A stretch of 5,925 bases of DNA from NCBI GenBank assembly GCA_964427955.1, contig CAYRWY010000372.1, positions 1-5,925 on the forward strand, written 5' to 3'. Below the pieces are notes generated by a model that did no database searches, was not told the DNA's origin, and saw only the letters and a program-made list of their open reading frames with translations. Origin of the DNA: JACRBK01 sp964427955 (GTDB taxonomy: Bacteria; Chloroflexota; Anaerolineae; Aggregatilineales; Aggregatilineaceae). Made by a program: the position numbers and the translations under genes. Below are positions 1 through 5,780 of this stretch, one piece after another (the stretch's first letter is position 1; each line of letters starts with the position of its first letter).

Positions 1-1
1 C

Positions 2-2203
2 ACCGTCGATCCTGAAACCGGCGAGTTGGTCCCCTGGGACTGGCGCGTCTCCGGCATCGTCGAGATGAACTGCTTCTTGTGCCACTTCGCAACGCCCAAC
101 CATGAAGCACGGACGGCGGCGCTGACCGCCGGAGAATTCCAATGGGCTAACACCGCCACCCTGGCCGGAAACGGCATCGTCGATCAGGTGGACGGCGTGT
201 GGACCTGGGACAAAGCCGCCTTCGACCCGGAGGGCAACGTCAAAGCGACGCTGCTCACCCCCCAGGAACCGGCGAATGAAAACTGCGGCCAGTGTCACGG
301 TCTGGTGCATTCGGACGCGCAAACGCCGGTGACGCTGGAACCCTGCGAGACCGACCAGTGGAGCACCATCACCACCGGGCAGGTCTTCTCGGCGCAGCGG
401 CTGTCGGACACGGGCCTGAACCTCGAAAACAAAGACGAGCTGACCCAGCCCTGGGACGTCCACGCCGAGCGCGTCGTCTCCTGCATCGACTGCCACTACT
501 CGATCAGCAACCCGATCTACTACCAGGAGCCGGAAGACAAACGCCCGGATTATCTGGTGTTCGATCCGCGCCGGGTAGACCTCGGCGAATACCTGAACCG
601 CCCGCTGCACCAGTTCGCCAAAGGCAACAGCGCCCAAAATACGCTGGCCCCGGAACTGGATAACAGTGGCCGGGCGTGCGCCGACTGTCACGACGCCGAG
701 AATACGCACGACTGGCTGCCCTACACCGAACGCCACTTGAGCGCTTTGGGCTGCGAAACCTGCCACATTCCCGAACTGTACGCCCCCGCGCGCGAGTACA
801 CGGACTGGACGGTGCTGAAAACCGATGACACGCCGCGCACCGCCTGCCGCGGGGTCGATACCAGCACCTCTACCGATCTGCCGCTGCTGTCGGGCTACCA
901 GCCGGTGCTGCTGCCGAAAAACAACGGCGACGGCACGACGTCCCTGGCCCCGCACAATCTGATCGCGTCGTGGTACTGGGTCTACGGCGATCCCGAACGC
1001 CCAGTCCGGCTGCTCGATCTGCGAGCCGCGTGGTTGGACGGCGATGCTTACCGTGCCGACGTGCTGGCGGCTTTCGACGCCAACGGTGACGGCAGCCTGG
1101 ACGACAGCGAGCTGATCATTGACTCGGAAGCCAAAGAGACGCTGATCGCATCCAATCTGAGCGCGCTGGGGCTGGACAATCCGCGCATCTCCGGCGAGGT
1201 GCGGCCCTACAGCATCGCGCACGACGTCGTGACCGGTGACGCCGCGATCAAAGAGTGCAAGACCTGTCACAGCGACTCCTCGCGGCTGGACCAGCGCATC
1301 CTACTGGCGGCGCAGGTGCCCTACGGAGTCGAGCCGAAGTTGATCAGCAGCACAGCGCTGGACGGCAGTGGCGACCTGGTCCTGAACGACCAGGGACAGT
1401 TGTACTACGAGCCGAAGCTCAAAGCCGAGAACGTGGACCTGTATATCTTCGGTCACAGCCGGATCGGCTGGATCGATTGGCTGGGCGCGCTGCTCTTCGT
1501 GGGCGTGCTGGGCGGCATTGCCACCCACAGCACCCTGCGCGTCTACCTGGGCCGCCGCCGTGCCCCGCACGATCCCGAACTGAAGCGCGTGTATATGTAC
1601 TCGGTGTACGAGCGGCAGTGGCACTGGCTGCAAACCGCCGCGATCCTGTTCCTGCTCTTCACCGGGCTGATCATCCACAAACCCGACATGTTCGGCCTTT
1701 TCAAGTTCCCCTACGTGGTGCAGGTGCACAACGTGCTGGCGGTCATCCTGTTGATCAACGCCTTCCTGGCGGCGTTCTACCACTTCGCCAGCGGCGACAT
1801 CCGCCAATTCCTGCCCAAGCCGTATGGGTTCTTCGATCAGGCGTTCGCACAGGCGAAATACTACCTGCACGGCATCTTCAAGGGGGATCGCCATCCCTTC
1901 GAGAAGACGCACGACCGCAAGATGAATCCGTTGCAGCAGCTCACCTATCTCGCGATTCTGAACGTCCTGCTGCCCCTGCAAGTCATCACCGGGGCGTTGA
2001 TGTGGGGCGCGCAGCGTTGGCCGGAGCTGGCGGATCGTCTCGGCGGGCTGGGGACGTTAGCCCCCTTCCACACCCTGATCGCCTGGCTGTTCGCGTCATT
2101 CATCGTCGGGCACGTCTATCTGACCACCACCGAACATACCCCGCTCACCGGGATCAAGTCGATGATCACCGGCTGGAGTGAGCTAGAGGCGGAGGAACAC
2201 TAA
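2..2203 (+). CDS. Multiheme cytochrome c (octaheme tetrathionate reductase-like) fused to cytochrome b, 5'-partial
   Basis: The frame is open to the left edge, so the true start, signal peptide and any earlier hemes lie outside; the TTG at 26 is not a credible start. Residues are counted from that TTG. Six CxxCH heme c sites are visible: C16, C87, C153, C218, C243 (CETCHIPE) and C411 (CKTCH). Spacing and the CETCHIPE/RLDQR contexts resemble octaheme tetrathionate reductase-like cytochromes; two more hemes would be expected upstream. An EF-hand-like loop lies at 351-362. From about 480 the protein is membrane-bound, with helices near 483-504, 534-551, 564-588, 639-661 and 681-702. Candidate heme b ligands are H533, H568, H586, H682 and H696; the 14-residue spacing of the last pair matches formate dehydrogenase-type cytochrome b. 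Basic loops place the heme c domain outside and the C-terminus inside. Likely role (inferred): electron exchange between quinones and an external sulfur compound. The substrate, tetrathionate or another, cannot be read from sequence. First visible gene of a tight operon. Confidence 0.85.
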   Translation, partial: TVDPETGELVPWDWRVSGIVEMNCFLCHFATPNHEARTAALTAGEFQWANTATLAGNGIVDQVDGVWTWDKAAFDPEGNVKATLLTPQEPANENCGQCHGLVHSDAQTPVTLEPCETDQWSTITTGQVFSAQRLSDTGLNLENKDELTQPWDVHAERVVSCIDCHYSISNPIYYQEPEDKRPDYLVFDPRRVDLGEYLNRPLHQFAKGNSAQNTLAPELDNSGRACADCHDAENTHDWLPYTERHLSALGCETCHIPELYAPAREYTDWTVLKTDDTPRTACRGVDTSTSTDLPLLSGYQPVLLPKNNGDGTTSLAPHNLIASWYWVYGDPERPVRLLDLRAAWLDGDAYRADVLAAFDANGDGSLDDSELIIDSEAKETLIASNLSALGLDNPRISGEVRPYSIAHDVVTGDAAIKECKTCHSDSSRLDQRILLAAQVPYGVEPKLISSTALDGSGDLVLNDQGQLYYEPKLKAENVDLYIFGHSRIGWIDWLGALLFVGVLGGIATHSTLRVYLGRRRAPHDPELKRVYMYSVYERQWHWLQTAAILFLLFTGLIIHKPDMFGLFKFPYVVQVHNVLAVILLINAFLAAFYHFASGDIRQFLPKPYGFFDQAFAQAKYYLHGIFKGDRHPFEKTHDRKMNPLQQLTYLAILNVLLPLQVITGALMWGAQRWPELADRLGGLGTLAPFHTLIAWLFASFIVGHVYLTTTEHTPLTGIKSMITGWSELEAEEH
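1076..1111 (+). other. EF-hand-like calcium-binding loop inside the multiheme cytochrome
   Basis: The 12-residue stretch DANGDGSLDDSE (residues 351-362 counted from the TTG at 26) fits the canonical EF-hand loop: acidic or Asn side chains at positions 1, 3 and 5, Gly at 6, a hydrophobic residue at 8, and Glu at 12. It sits in the long segment between the fifth (C243) and sixth (C411) visible heme sites. Calcium binding is inferred. Only one loop is seen, so it may be a single EF-hand-like or dockerin-like insert. Confidence 0.7.
2191..2195 (+). promoter_or_regulatory. Ribosome binding site for the first YeeE/YedE gene
   Basis: GGAGG lies 11 bases before the ATG at 2207, inside the last codons of the upstream cytochrome gene. 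It supports that ATG as the start and translation within a shared transcript. Confidence 0.65.
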
Positions 2204-2206
2204 GTT

Positions 2207-2785
2207 ATGGCTACTGTCACATCTGCGCAAGAGAAGCTCAAGGCACCCTCCAGACGCTTTGCACTGGCCCAACGGGTCGCCAAACCCTATGTCCATCCCT
2301 ACCTGGGCGGCATCCTGCTGGGGATCGTGCTCTTCACGGCGTTTTTCCTGACCGGCAACGGGCTGGGCGCCTCCGGTGGGCTGAATCACATCGTAGTGGC
2401 CGTCGAAGACGTCTTCGTGCCCTCGCACATCGACCGGACGCCCTACCTGCTGGCGATTGCGGGCGGCGACAAGAACCCGTTCGACAACTGGGTCGTCTAC
2501 ATGGTGCTGGGCGTCGTCGCCGGGGGTTTTGCGTCGGGCTTCGTGCATGGCCGGGTCAAAGTCGAGACCAATAAGGGGCCGCAGATCTCGGTCCGAACGC
2601 GCTGGATCGCGGCCTTCGCGGGCGGCGCGATCATGGGCTATGGCGCACGGCTGGCGCGCGGCTGCACATCCGGCCAGGCGCTCTCGGGCGGCGCGGTGCT
2701 GTCCGTCGGAAGCTGGGCGTTCATGTTCGCCGTCTTCGCGGGCGGCTACGCGGTCGCCTATTTCGTCAGAAAATTGTGGAACTAG
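2207..2785 (+). CDS. YeeE/YedE family sulfur-transport membrane protein (first half-transporter)
   Basis: The product is 192 aa. Residues 145-165 carry the hallmark YeeE/YedE motif (GARLARGCTSGQALSGG) with the single conserved cysteine C153, which in the TsuA-type thiosulfate transporters forms part of the substrate path. Hydrophobic segments lie near 33-50, 95-114, 133-146 and 163-187. About 45 residues (51-94) between the first two form a loop. At 192 aa this is about half of a full-length TsuA-like protein (roughly 330-350 aa), and the next gene supplies the other half, so the two probably act as a pair. The ATG at 2207 is three bases after the stop of the cytochrome gene and has a GGAGG upstream. 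Import of thiosulfate or sulfane sulfur is inferred from the family; the exact substrate is not shown. Confidence 0.88.
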   Translation: MATVTSAQEKLKAPSRRFALAQRVAKPYVHPYLGGILLGIVLFTAFFLTGNGLGASGGLNHIVVAVEDVFVPSHIDRTPYLLAIAGGDKNPFDNWVVYMVLGVVAGGFASGFVHGRVKVETNKGPQISVRTRWIAAFAGGAIMGYGARLARGCTSGQALSGGAVLSVGSWAFMFAVFAGGYAVAYFVRKLWN

Positions 2786-2790
2786 GGGGA
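2784..2790 (+). promoter_or_regulatory. Ribosome binding site overlapping the stop of the preceding gene
   Basis: AGGGGGA begins in the TAG stop codon (2783-2785) of the first YeeE/YedE gene and lies five bases before the ATG at 2796. It decides the start of the next gene, whose frame stays open as far back as 2457 but there only shadows the upstream gene. The arrangement suggests translational coupling. Confidence 0.65.
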
Positions 2791-2795
2791 CGATC

Positions 2796-4028
2796 ATGGC
2801 ACCTTTTCCGCTGGTTCTTGCCGATTATTTCGGCCACTGGGGACAATATCTCGTTTACCTGCTGATCGGCTTCGGCTTCGGCTTCGTGCTCGAAATGTCG
2901 GGCTTCGGCAACTCCAAAAAGTTGGCGGCGCAGTTCTATCTGCACGATATGACCGTGCTCAAGGTGATGTTCACGGCCATCATCGTGGCAATGGCCCTGA
3001 TCTTCCTGACGTCGGGCCTGGGACTGCTGGACTATAACCTGGTGTGGGTCAACCCCACCTATCTCTGGCCCGGCATCGTGGGCGGCTTGATCATGGGCGT
3101 CGGCTTCATCGTCGGCGGTTTCTGCCCTGGCACCTCGCTGGTCGCTGCCGCCACGGCCAAACTCGACGGCGTCTTTTTCGTGCTGGGCGTGCTGTTCGGC
3201 ATCTTCGTCTTCGGCGAGACGGTCGATCAGTTCGAGGGATTCTTCAATTCCTCGTACAAGGGGCGCTATACCATCCCTGACATGCTGGGCGTCAATACCG
3301 GGATCGTCGTGCTCGGGATCATCCTGATGGCGCTGGCCGTGTTCTTCGGAGCGGAACAGATCGAAAAACTGTTCAGCAAAGAAGCGGCCAAACCGGCGCC
3401 GCGCTGGCGCTACGGCGCGGCGGGGATGTTGGCGATGACGGCGGTCGGCGTGGCCGTCATCGGGCAGCCGACCACCGCGGATCGCTGGAACTACATCAAG
3501 GACGACAAGCTGAAGGAACTTGCCAACCGCGAAGTGCAGATCGATCCCGGCGAAGTGCTGAACCTGGTGCACAACGACAAGCTCAACATCGTGATGATCG
3601 ACGTGCGCGACCAGGCGGATTACAACCGGTTCCACATGCTCGACGCCCAGAACGTGCCCCTGGCGCAGATTCCCCAGGCGGCGCGTGATTTGCAGGGCAT
3701 CTCGGCCAACACCGTCGTCCTGCTCATGAGCAATGACGAGACGGCGGCGACGAGCGCCTGGAAGACGCTACAAGCCGAAAACGTGCCCAATGTTTATATC
3801 CTGGCAGGCGGGATCAATCACTGGATCGAGGTGATCGCCGACGACGATTTCAAGACGGCGCATCCCCTCATCACAGCGGGCGACGACCAGCTCCGTTACG
3901 AGTTCGTCGAAGCGCTCGGCGCGCGCTACGCGGCAGCCCAACCCAGCCTCGACCGCCGAGAACTGGAGTTCACGCCCAAGGTCAAGCTGAAGACCAAGCA
4001 GGGTCCGGCGGGCGGCGGCTGCGGCTAA
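2796..4028 (+). CDS. YeeE/YedE membrane protein fused to a rhodanese-like domain lacking the catalytic cysteine
   Basis: The product is 410 aa. Residues 17-186 form the YeeE/YedE part, with helices near 17-34, 55-77, 91-109, 125-140 and 168-186 and the signature GGFCPGTS around C110. A sixth helix (about 207-223) follows the basic linker EQIEKLFSKEAAKPAPRWR. Residues about 250-345 are rhodanese-like: the strand NIVMIDVRDQADY, then VVLLMSNDETAA, then NVYILAGGINHW. Aligned without gaps to the active-site loop, the catalytic cysteine position is S312 and the usual arginine is A317, so sulfurtransferase activity in the ordinary sense is unlikely. The chain ends in a polar tail and GGGCG with C409 as penultimate residue; C110 and C409 are the only cysteines. 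Positive charges predict an outside N-terminus and put the rhodanese domain outside the membrane. It probably works with the adjacent half-transporter, ten bases upstream, in binding or moving thiosulfate or sulfane sulfur (inference). The start is set by the ATG and its ribosome binding site. Confidence 0.87.
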   Translation: MAPFPLVLADYFGHWGQYLVYLLIGFGFGFVLEMSGFGNSKKLAAQFYLHDMTVLKVMFTAIIVAMALIFLTSGLGLLDYNLVWVNPTYLWPGIVGGLIMGVGFIVGGFCPGTSLVAAATAKLDGVFFVLGVLFGIFVFGETVDQFEGFFNSSYKGRYTIPDMLGVNTGIVVLGIILMALAVFFGAEQIEKLFSKEAAKPAPRWRYGAAGMLAMTAVGVAVIGQPTTADRWNYIKDDKLKELANREVQIDPGEVLNLVHNDKLNIVMIDVRDQADYNRFHMLDAQNVPLAQIPQAARDLQGISANTVVLLMSNDETAATSAWKTLQAENVPNVYILAGGINHWIEVIADDDFKTAHPLITAGDDQLRYEFVEALGARYAAAQPSLDRRELEFTPKVKLKTKQGPAGGGCG

Positions 4029-4075
4029 CGCGCGACTGACAGTACCGTCGGGCAGAAGTTGATCCAGGGTTTTTC

Positions 4076-4104
4076 GTAGGGGCGTCAGCTTGCTCTGCCC
4101 CTAC
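4076..4104. repeat. Palindromic repeat, copy 1 (GTAGGGGC/GCCCCTAC arms)
   Basis: Perfect 8-bp arms, GTAGGGGC (4076-4083) and GCCCCTAC (4097-4104), flank a 13-base centre that itself holds AGC-TT-GCT. There is no T run after it, so it is not an obvious terminator. Its upstream flank (GGCAGAAGTT, later TTCGTAGGGG) resembles that of copy 3. It lies 47 bases after the rhodanese-fusion gene. Confidence 0.8.
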
Positions 4105-4139
4105 CCATCCCGAATGATCAATTTGCCTGTACTTAGCGT

Positions 4140-4171
4140 GTAGGGGCGCGCAAAACGCCCCTACTTTTTTT
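4140..4171 (+). terminator. Intrinsic terminator built from palindromic repeat copy 2
   Basis: A perfect 9-bp stem, GTAGGGGCG (4140-4148) with CGCCCCTAC (4156-4164), closes a CGCAAAA loop and is followed at once by seven Ts (4165-4171). This is a textbook rho-independent terminator shape for plus-strand transcription and probably ends the sulfur operon, 111 bases after its last stop codon. The arms match copies 1 and 3, so it is also a member of the repeat family. Confidence 0.8.
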
Positions 4172-4199
4172 GGAGCGCGGCGATCAATCCCGGTATGAT
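4170..4199 (+). promoter_or_regulatory. Possible sigma70-type promoter for the mutarotase gene
   Basis: TATGAT (4194-4199) is a good -10 match and lies 34 bases before the ATG at 4233. The only -35 candidate, TTGGAG (4170-4175), is weak and 18 bases away. A promoter is expected here because the terminator just upstream should isolate this gene. TATAAC at 4212-4217 is an alternative -10 without a convincing -35. Confidence 0.3.
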
Positions 4200-4220
4200 T
4201 GGCGCGCGCGGTATAACGTC

Positions 4221-4225
4221 AAAGG
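4221..4225 (+). promoter_or_regulatory. Ribosome binding site for the mutarotase gene
   Basis: AAAGG lies seven bases before the ATG at 4233. It favours this start over the in-frame TTG at 4170, which falls within the terminator T run. Confidence 0.5.
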
Positions 4226-4232
4226 TAACGCT

Positions 4233-5057
4233 ATGGCAAATCCTGGAGCTTTCCCCCAAATCCTGTCAGCCGCCCCCGATGGAGCGCGGACTGAGATCTA
4301 TCTACACGGCGCTCACGTGTCGTCGTGGCGCACGCCGGACGGGCGCGAGCGGCTGTTCCTCAGCCCGAAAACAATCTTCGAGCACAGCGCGGCCCTGCGC
4401 GGCGGCGTTCCGGTCGTCTTTCCGCAATTTTCGGGCAACGGACCGCTCGTCAAGCACGGTTTCGCGCGCCTGGTGGCATGGGAACACACGGGCACCCAAC
4501 ACGATCCGGCGGGCACGGCGACCAGCCGGTTCAGCCTGCGCGAATCGGAGGAGACGCGCGCTATCTGGGATCACGCCTTCCAGCTCGATTTCGCGGTGAC
4601 CGTCGGCGGCAGGCAGCTTACCATTGCGCTGCAAGCTGCGAACACGGGCGCGCAGCCCTTCAGCTTCACGGCGGCGCTGCATACCTATCTCCACGTCAAC
4701 GACCTGGCAGCGGTCCGCGTCGAGGGCCTGGAAGGACGTCCCTACCGGGAATTCGGCGTGGATTACGTGCAGCCGGAAACTCCACTCCGCATCAACGGCG
4801 AGGTGGATCGCATCTACTGGAACGTCCCCGGTCCGATCCTCATGCGCGACGGGGACCAGGCCATCCAGGTCACGGCTACCGGCTTCCCGGATGCCGTCGT
4901 CTGGAATCCGGGGCCGGAACGATGTGCCACGCTGGCCGATATGGAGCCGGACGGCTACCGCCACATGTTGTGCATCGAAGCGGTGGCCCTCGGCCAGCCG
5001 GTCATGCTGTCGCCCGGCGAACGCTGGAGCGGATCGCAAACGCTCACCGTGCTCTAG
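4233..5057 (+). CDS. D-hexose-6-phosphate mutarotase-like protein (aldose 1-epimerase superfamily, YeaD-like)
   Basis: The product is 274 aa, slightly shorter than Escherichia coli YeaD (about 294 aa), and is predicted to be a soluble cytoplasmic beta-sandwich enzyme with no signal peptide. Family motifs appear in order: SSWRTPDGRERLFLS near the N-terminus; RGGVPVVFPQF (56-66), matching the RGGIPVxWPxFG signature; KHGFAR (74-79) with H75; ALHTYLHV (148-155) with H150; VVWNPG (222-227); D236; and CIEAV (247-251) with E249. By family analogy H75 and H150 contact the sugar or act as acid, and E249 is the probable general base. Expected reaction: interconversion of alpha and beta anomers of glucose 6-phosphate or a related hexose 6-phosphate (EC 5.1.3.15). 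It stands alone between a terminator and a convergent gene, so it is probably monocistronic and unrelated to the sulfur operon. The exact sugar substrate is uncertain. Confidence 0.88.
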   Translation: MANPGAFPQILSAAPDGARTEIYLHGAHVSSWRTPDGRERLFLSPKTIFEHSAALRGGVPVVFPQFSGNGPLVKHGFARLVAWEHTGTQHDPAGTATSRFSLRESEETRAIWDHAFQLDFAVTVGGRQLTIALQAANTGAQPFSFTAALHTYLHVNDLAAVRVEGLEGRPYREFGVDYVQPETPLRINGEVDRIYWNVPGPILMRDGDQAIQVTATGFPDAVVWNPGPERCATLADMEPDGYRHMLCIEAVALGQPVMLSPGERWSGSQTLTVL

Positions 5058-5086
5058 TCTCGCCCCAGCAGGGCAGAAGGTTCTTC

Positions 5087-5119
5087 GTAGGGGGAGGGCA
5101 AGGCAAGCCTTGCCCCTAC
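5087..5119. repeat. Palindromic repeat, copy 3 (GTAGGGG/CCCCTAC arms)
   Basis: GTAGGGG (5087-5093) and CCCCTAC (5113-5119) enclose a second perfect inverted repeat, GGGCAAGGC (5096-5104) with GCCTTGCCC (5107-5115), separated by AA. The hairpin is long, with an unpaired GGGGA on the left arm. Neither strand has a T run after it. It sits in the gap between two convergent genes and might slow transcription from either side, but it looks more like a dispersed repeat than a classical terminator. Confidence 0.8.
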
Positions 5120-5150
5120 TGAACCAATGGCGTACTTCAGCCGACGTGTA

Positions 5151-5780
5151 CTAGCTGACCTCTCCAAGATCCCGCCCGCGATTGAGGGCGCGCTCTCGCC
5201 GCCAGTCGTGCATGGTGGCCGGCACCGGCTTGATCTCGTCTTCGGGACGGCGGGCCAGGCTCAGCGCCTCCTGGGTGCAGTTCAAGACACACTGCCCGCA
5301 CCCCACGCAGCGCCGCCGGTCCACCTGGATGATCCCCTCCGCCAGCACCAGCGCGTCGAACTGGCAGGCGCTGACGCAGTCCTCGCAGCCCAGGCAGCGG
5401 GTCTCATCGACCACCGACACAAAGGCCGACCGGGCGACTACATTGGCAATCCCCAGTTCGGCCACCCCTCGCAGAATCCCGCACGAGCACGTGCAGCAGT
5501 TGCAGATATAGCCGCTGCGATCCTGATTGTTTTCGACGGTGTGGACCAGTCCGGCTTCGCTGGCGCGGCGCAAGGTCGCCAGCGATTCTTCGCGCGTCTG
5601 CACGCGCACGTCCGACGCATGGTCGAACGCGCCGGGCACCGCACTGAACACCATACACACGTCAATCGGATGTTCGCACGCCTCGCCGATCAGGGCTTTT
5701 TGCTTGCGGCAGATACAGTCCACCACTCCCCACGCCTGCGCCTGGTTGATGATGGAGGCCGCGGTTTCGAACGGCTGCAC
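5151..5780 (-). CDS. Cysteine-rich protein with two [4Fe-4S] ferredoxin motifs, downstream portion of an interrupted gene
   Basis: From the GTG at 5780 the product is 209 aa and probably cytoplasmic. The C-terminal half has two ferredoxin-type motifs: C129/C132/C135/C139 (CLGCEDCVSACQ) and C158/C161/C164/C168 (CVGCGQCVLNCT), each able to hold a [4Fe-4S] cluster. Q140 and T169 replace the proline that usually follows the last cysteine. The N-terminal half has DCICRKQKALIGEACEHP (C22, C24, C35), then C42, then a dense CNCCTCSCG cluster (C93, C95, C96, C98, C100), probably another metal or cluster site. It resembles ferredoxin-domain proteins generally annotated only as 4Fe-4S binding protein; an electron-transfer role is inferred and the partner is unknown. 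The GTG start has no visible ribosome binding site and coding-like sequence continues upstream beyond an in-frame TAG, so the natural start is probably outside the window. It converges on the mutarotase gene. Confidence 0.72.
   Translation of the reverse strand: MQPFETAASIINQAQAWGVVDCICRKQKALIGEACEHPIDVCMVFSAVPGAFDHASDVRVQTREESLATLRRASEAGLVHTVENNQDRSGYICNCCTCSCGILRGVAELGIANVVARSAFVSVVDETRCLGCEDCVSACQFDALVLAEGIIQVDRRRCVGCGQCVLNCTQEALSLARRPEDEIKPVPATMHDWRRERALNRGRDLGEVS

Noticed and set aside
1301..1981. Long minus-strand open frame (226 aa) opposite the cytochrome gene
   Set aside because: It is antisense to a well-supported heme c and membrane region, and its Gln/His/Val/Arg-rich, low-complexity composition is typical of a GC-rich shadow frame.
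1255..2181. Plus-strand open frame (308 aa) in another frame of the cytochrome b region
   Set aside because: It is Arg/Pro/Ala-rich with no recognisable motif, while the overlapping frame encodes clear transmembrane helices and heme ligands.
2457..2795. Extended N-terminus of the rhodanese fusion from an upstream in-frame start
   Set aside because: This segment is Arg/Ser-rich and overlaps the first YeeE/YedE gene out of frame. The ATG at 2796 has a good ribosome binding site and begins a normal membrane protein.
4302..5039. Minus-strand open frame (245 aa) opposite the mutarotase gene
   Set aside because: It is a shadow of a gene with all the expected mutarotase motifs, and its translation has no family features.
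4076..5119. The three palindromes as a CRISPR array or degenerate array
   Set aside because: The copies are unevenly spaced (about 60 bases and about 950 bases apart), a gene lies between them, and the centres differ in length.
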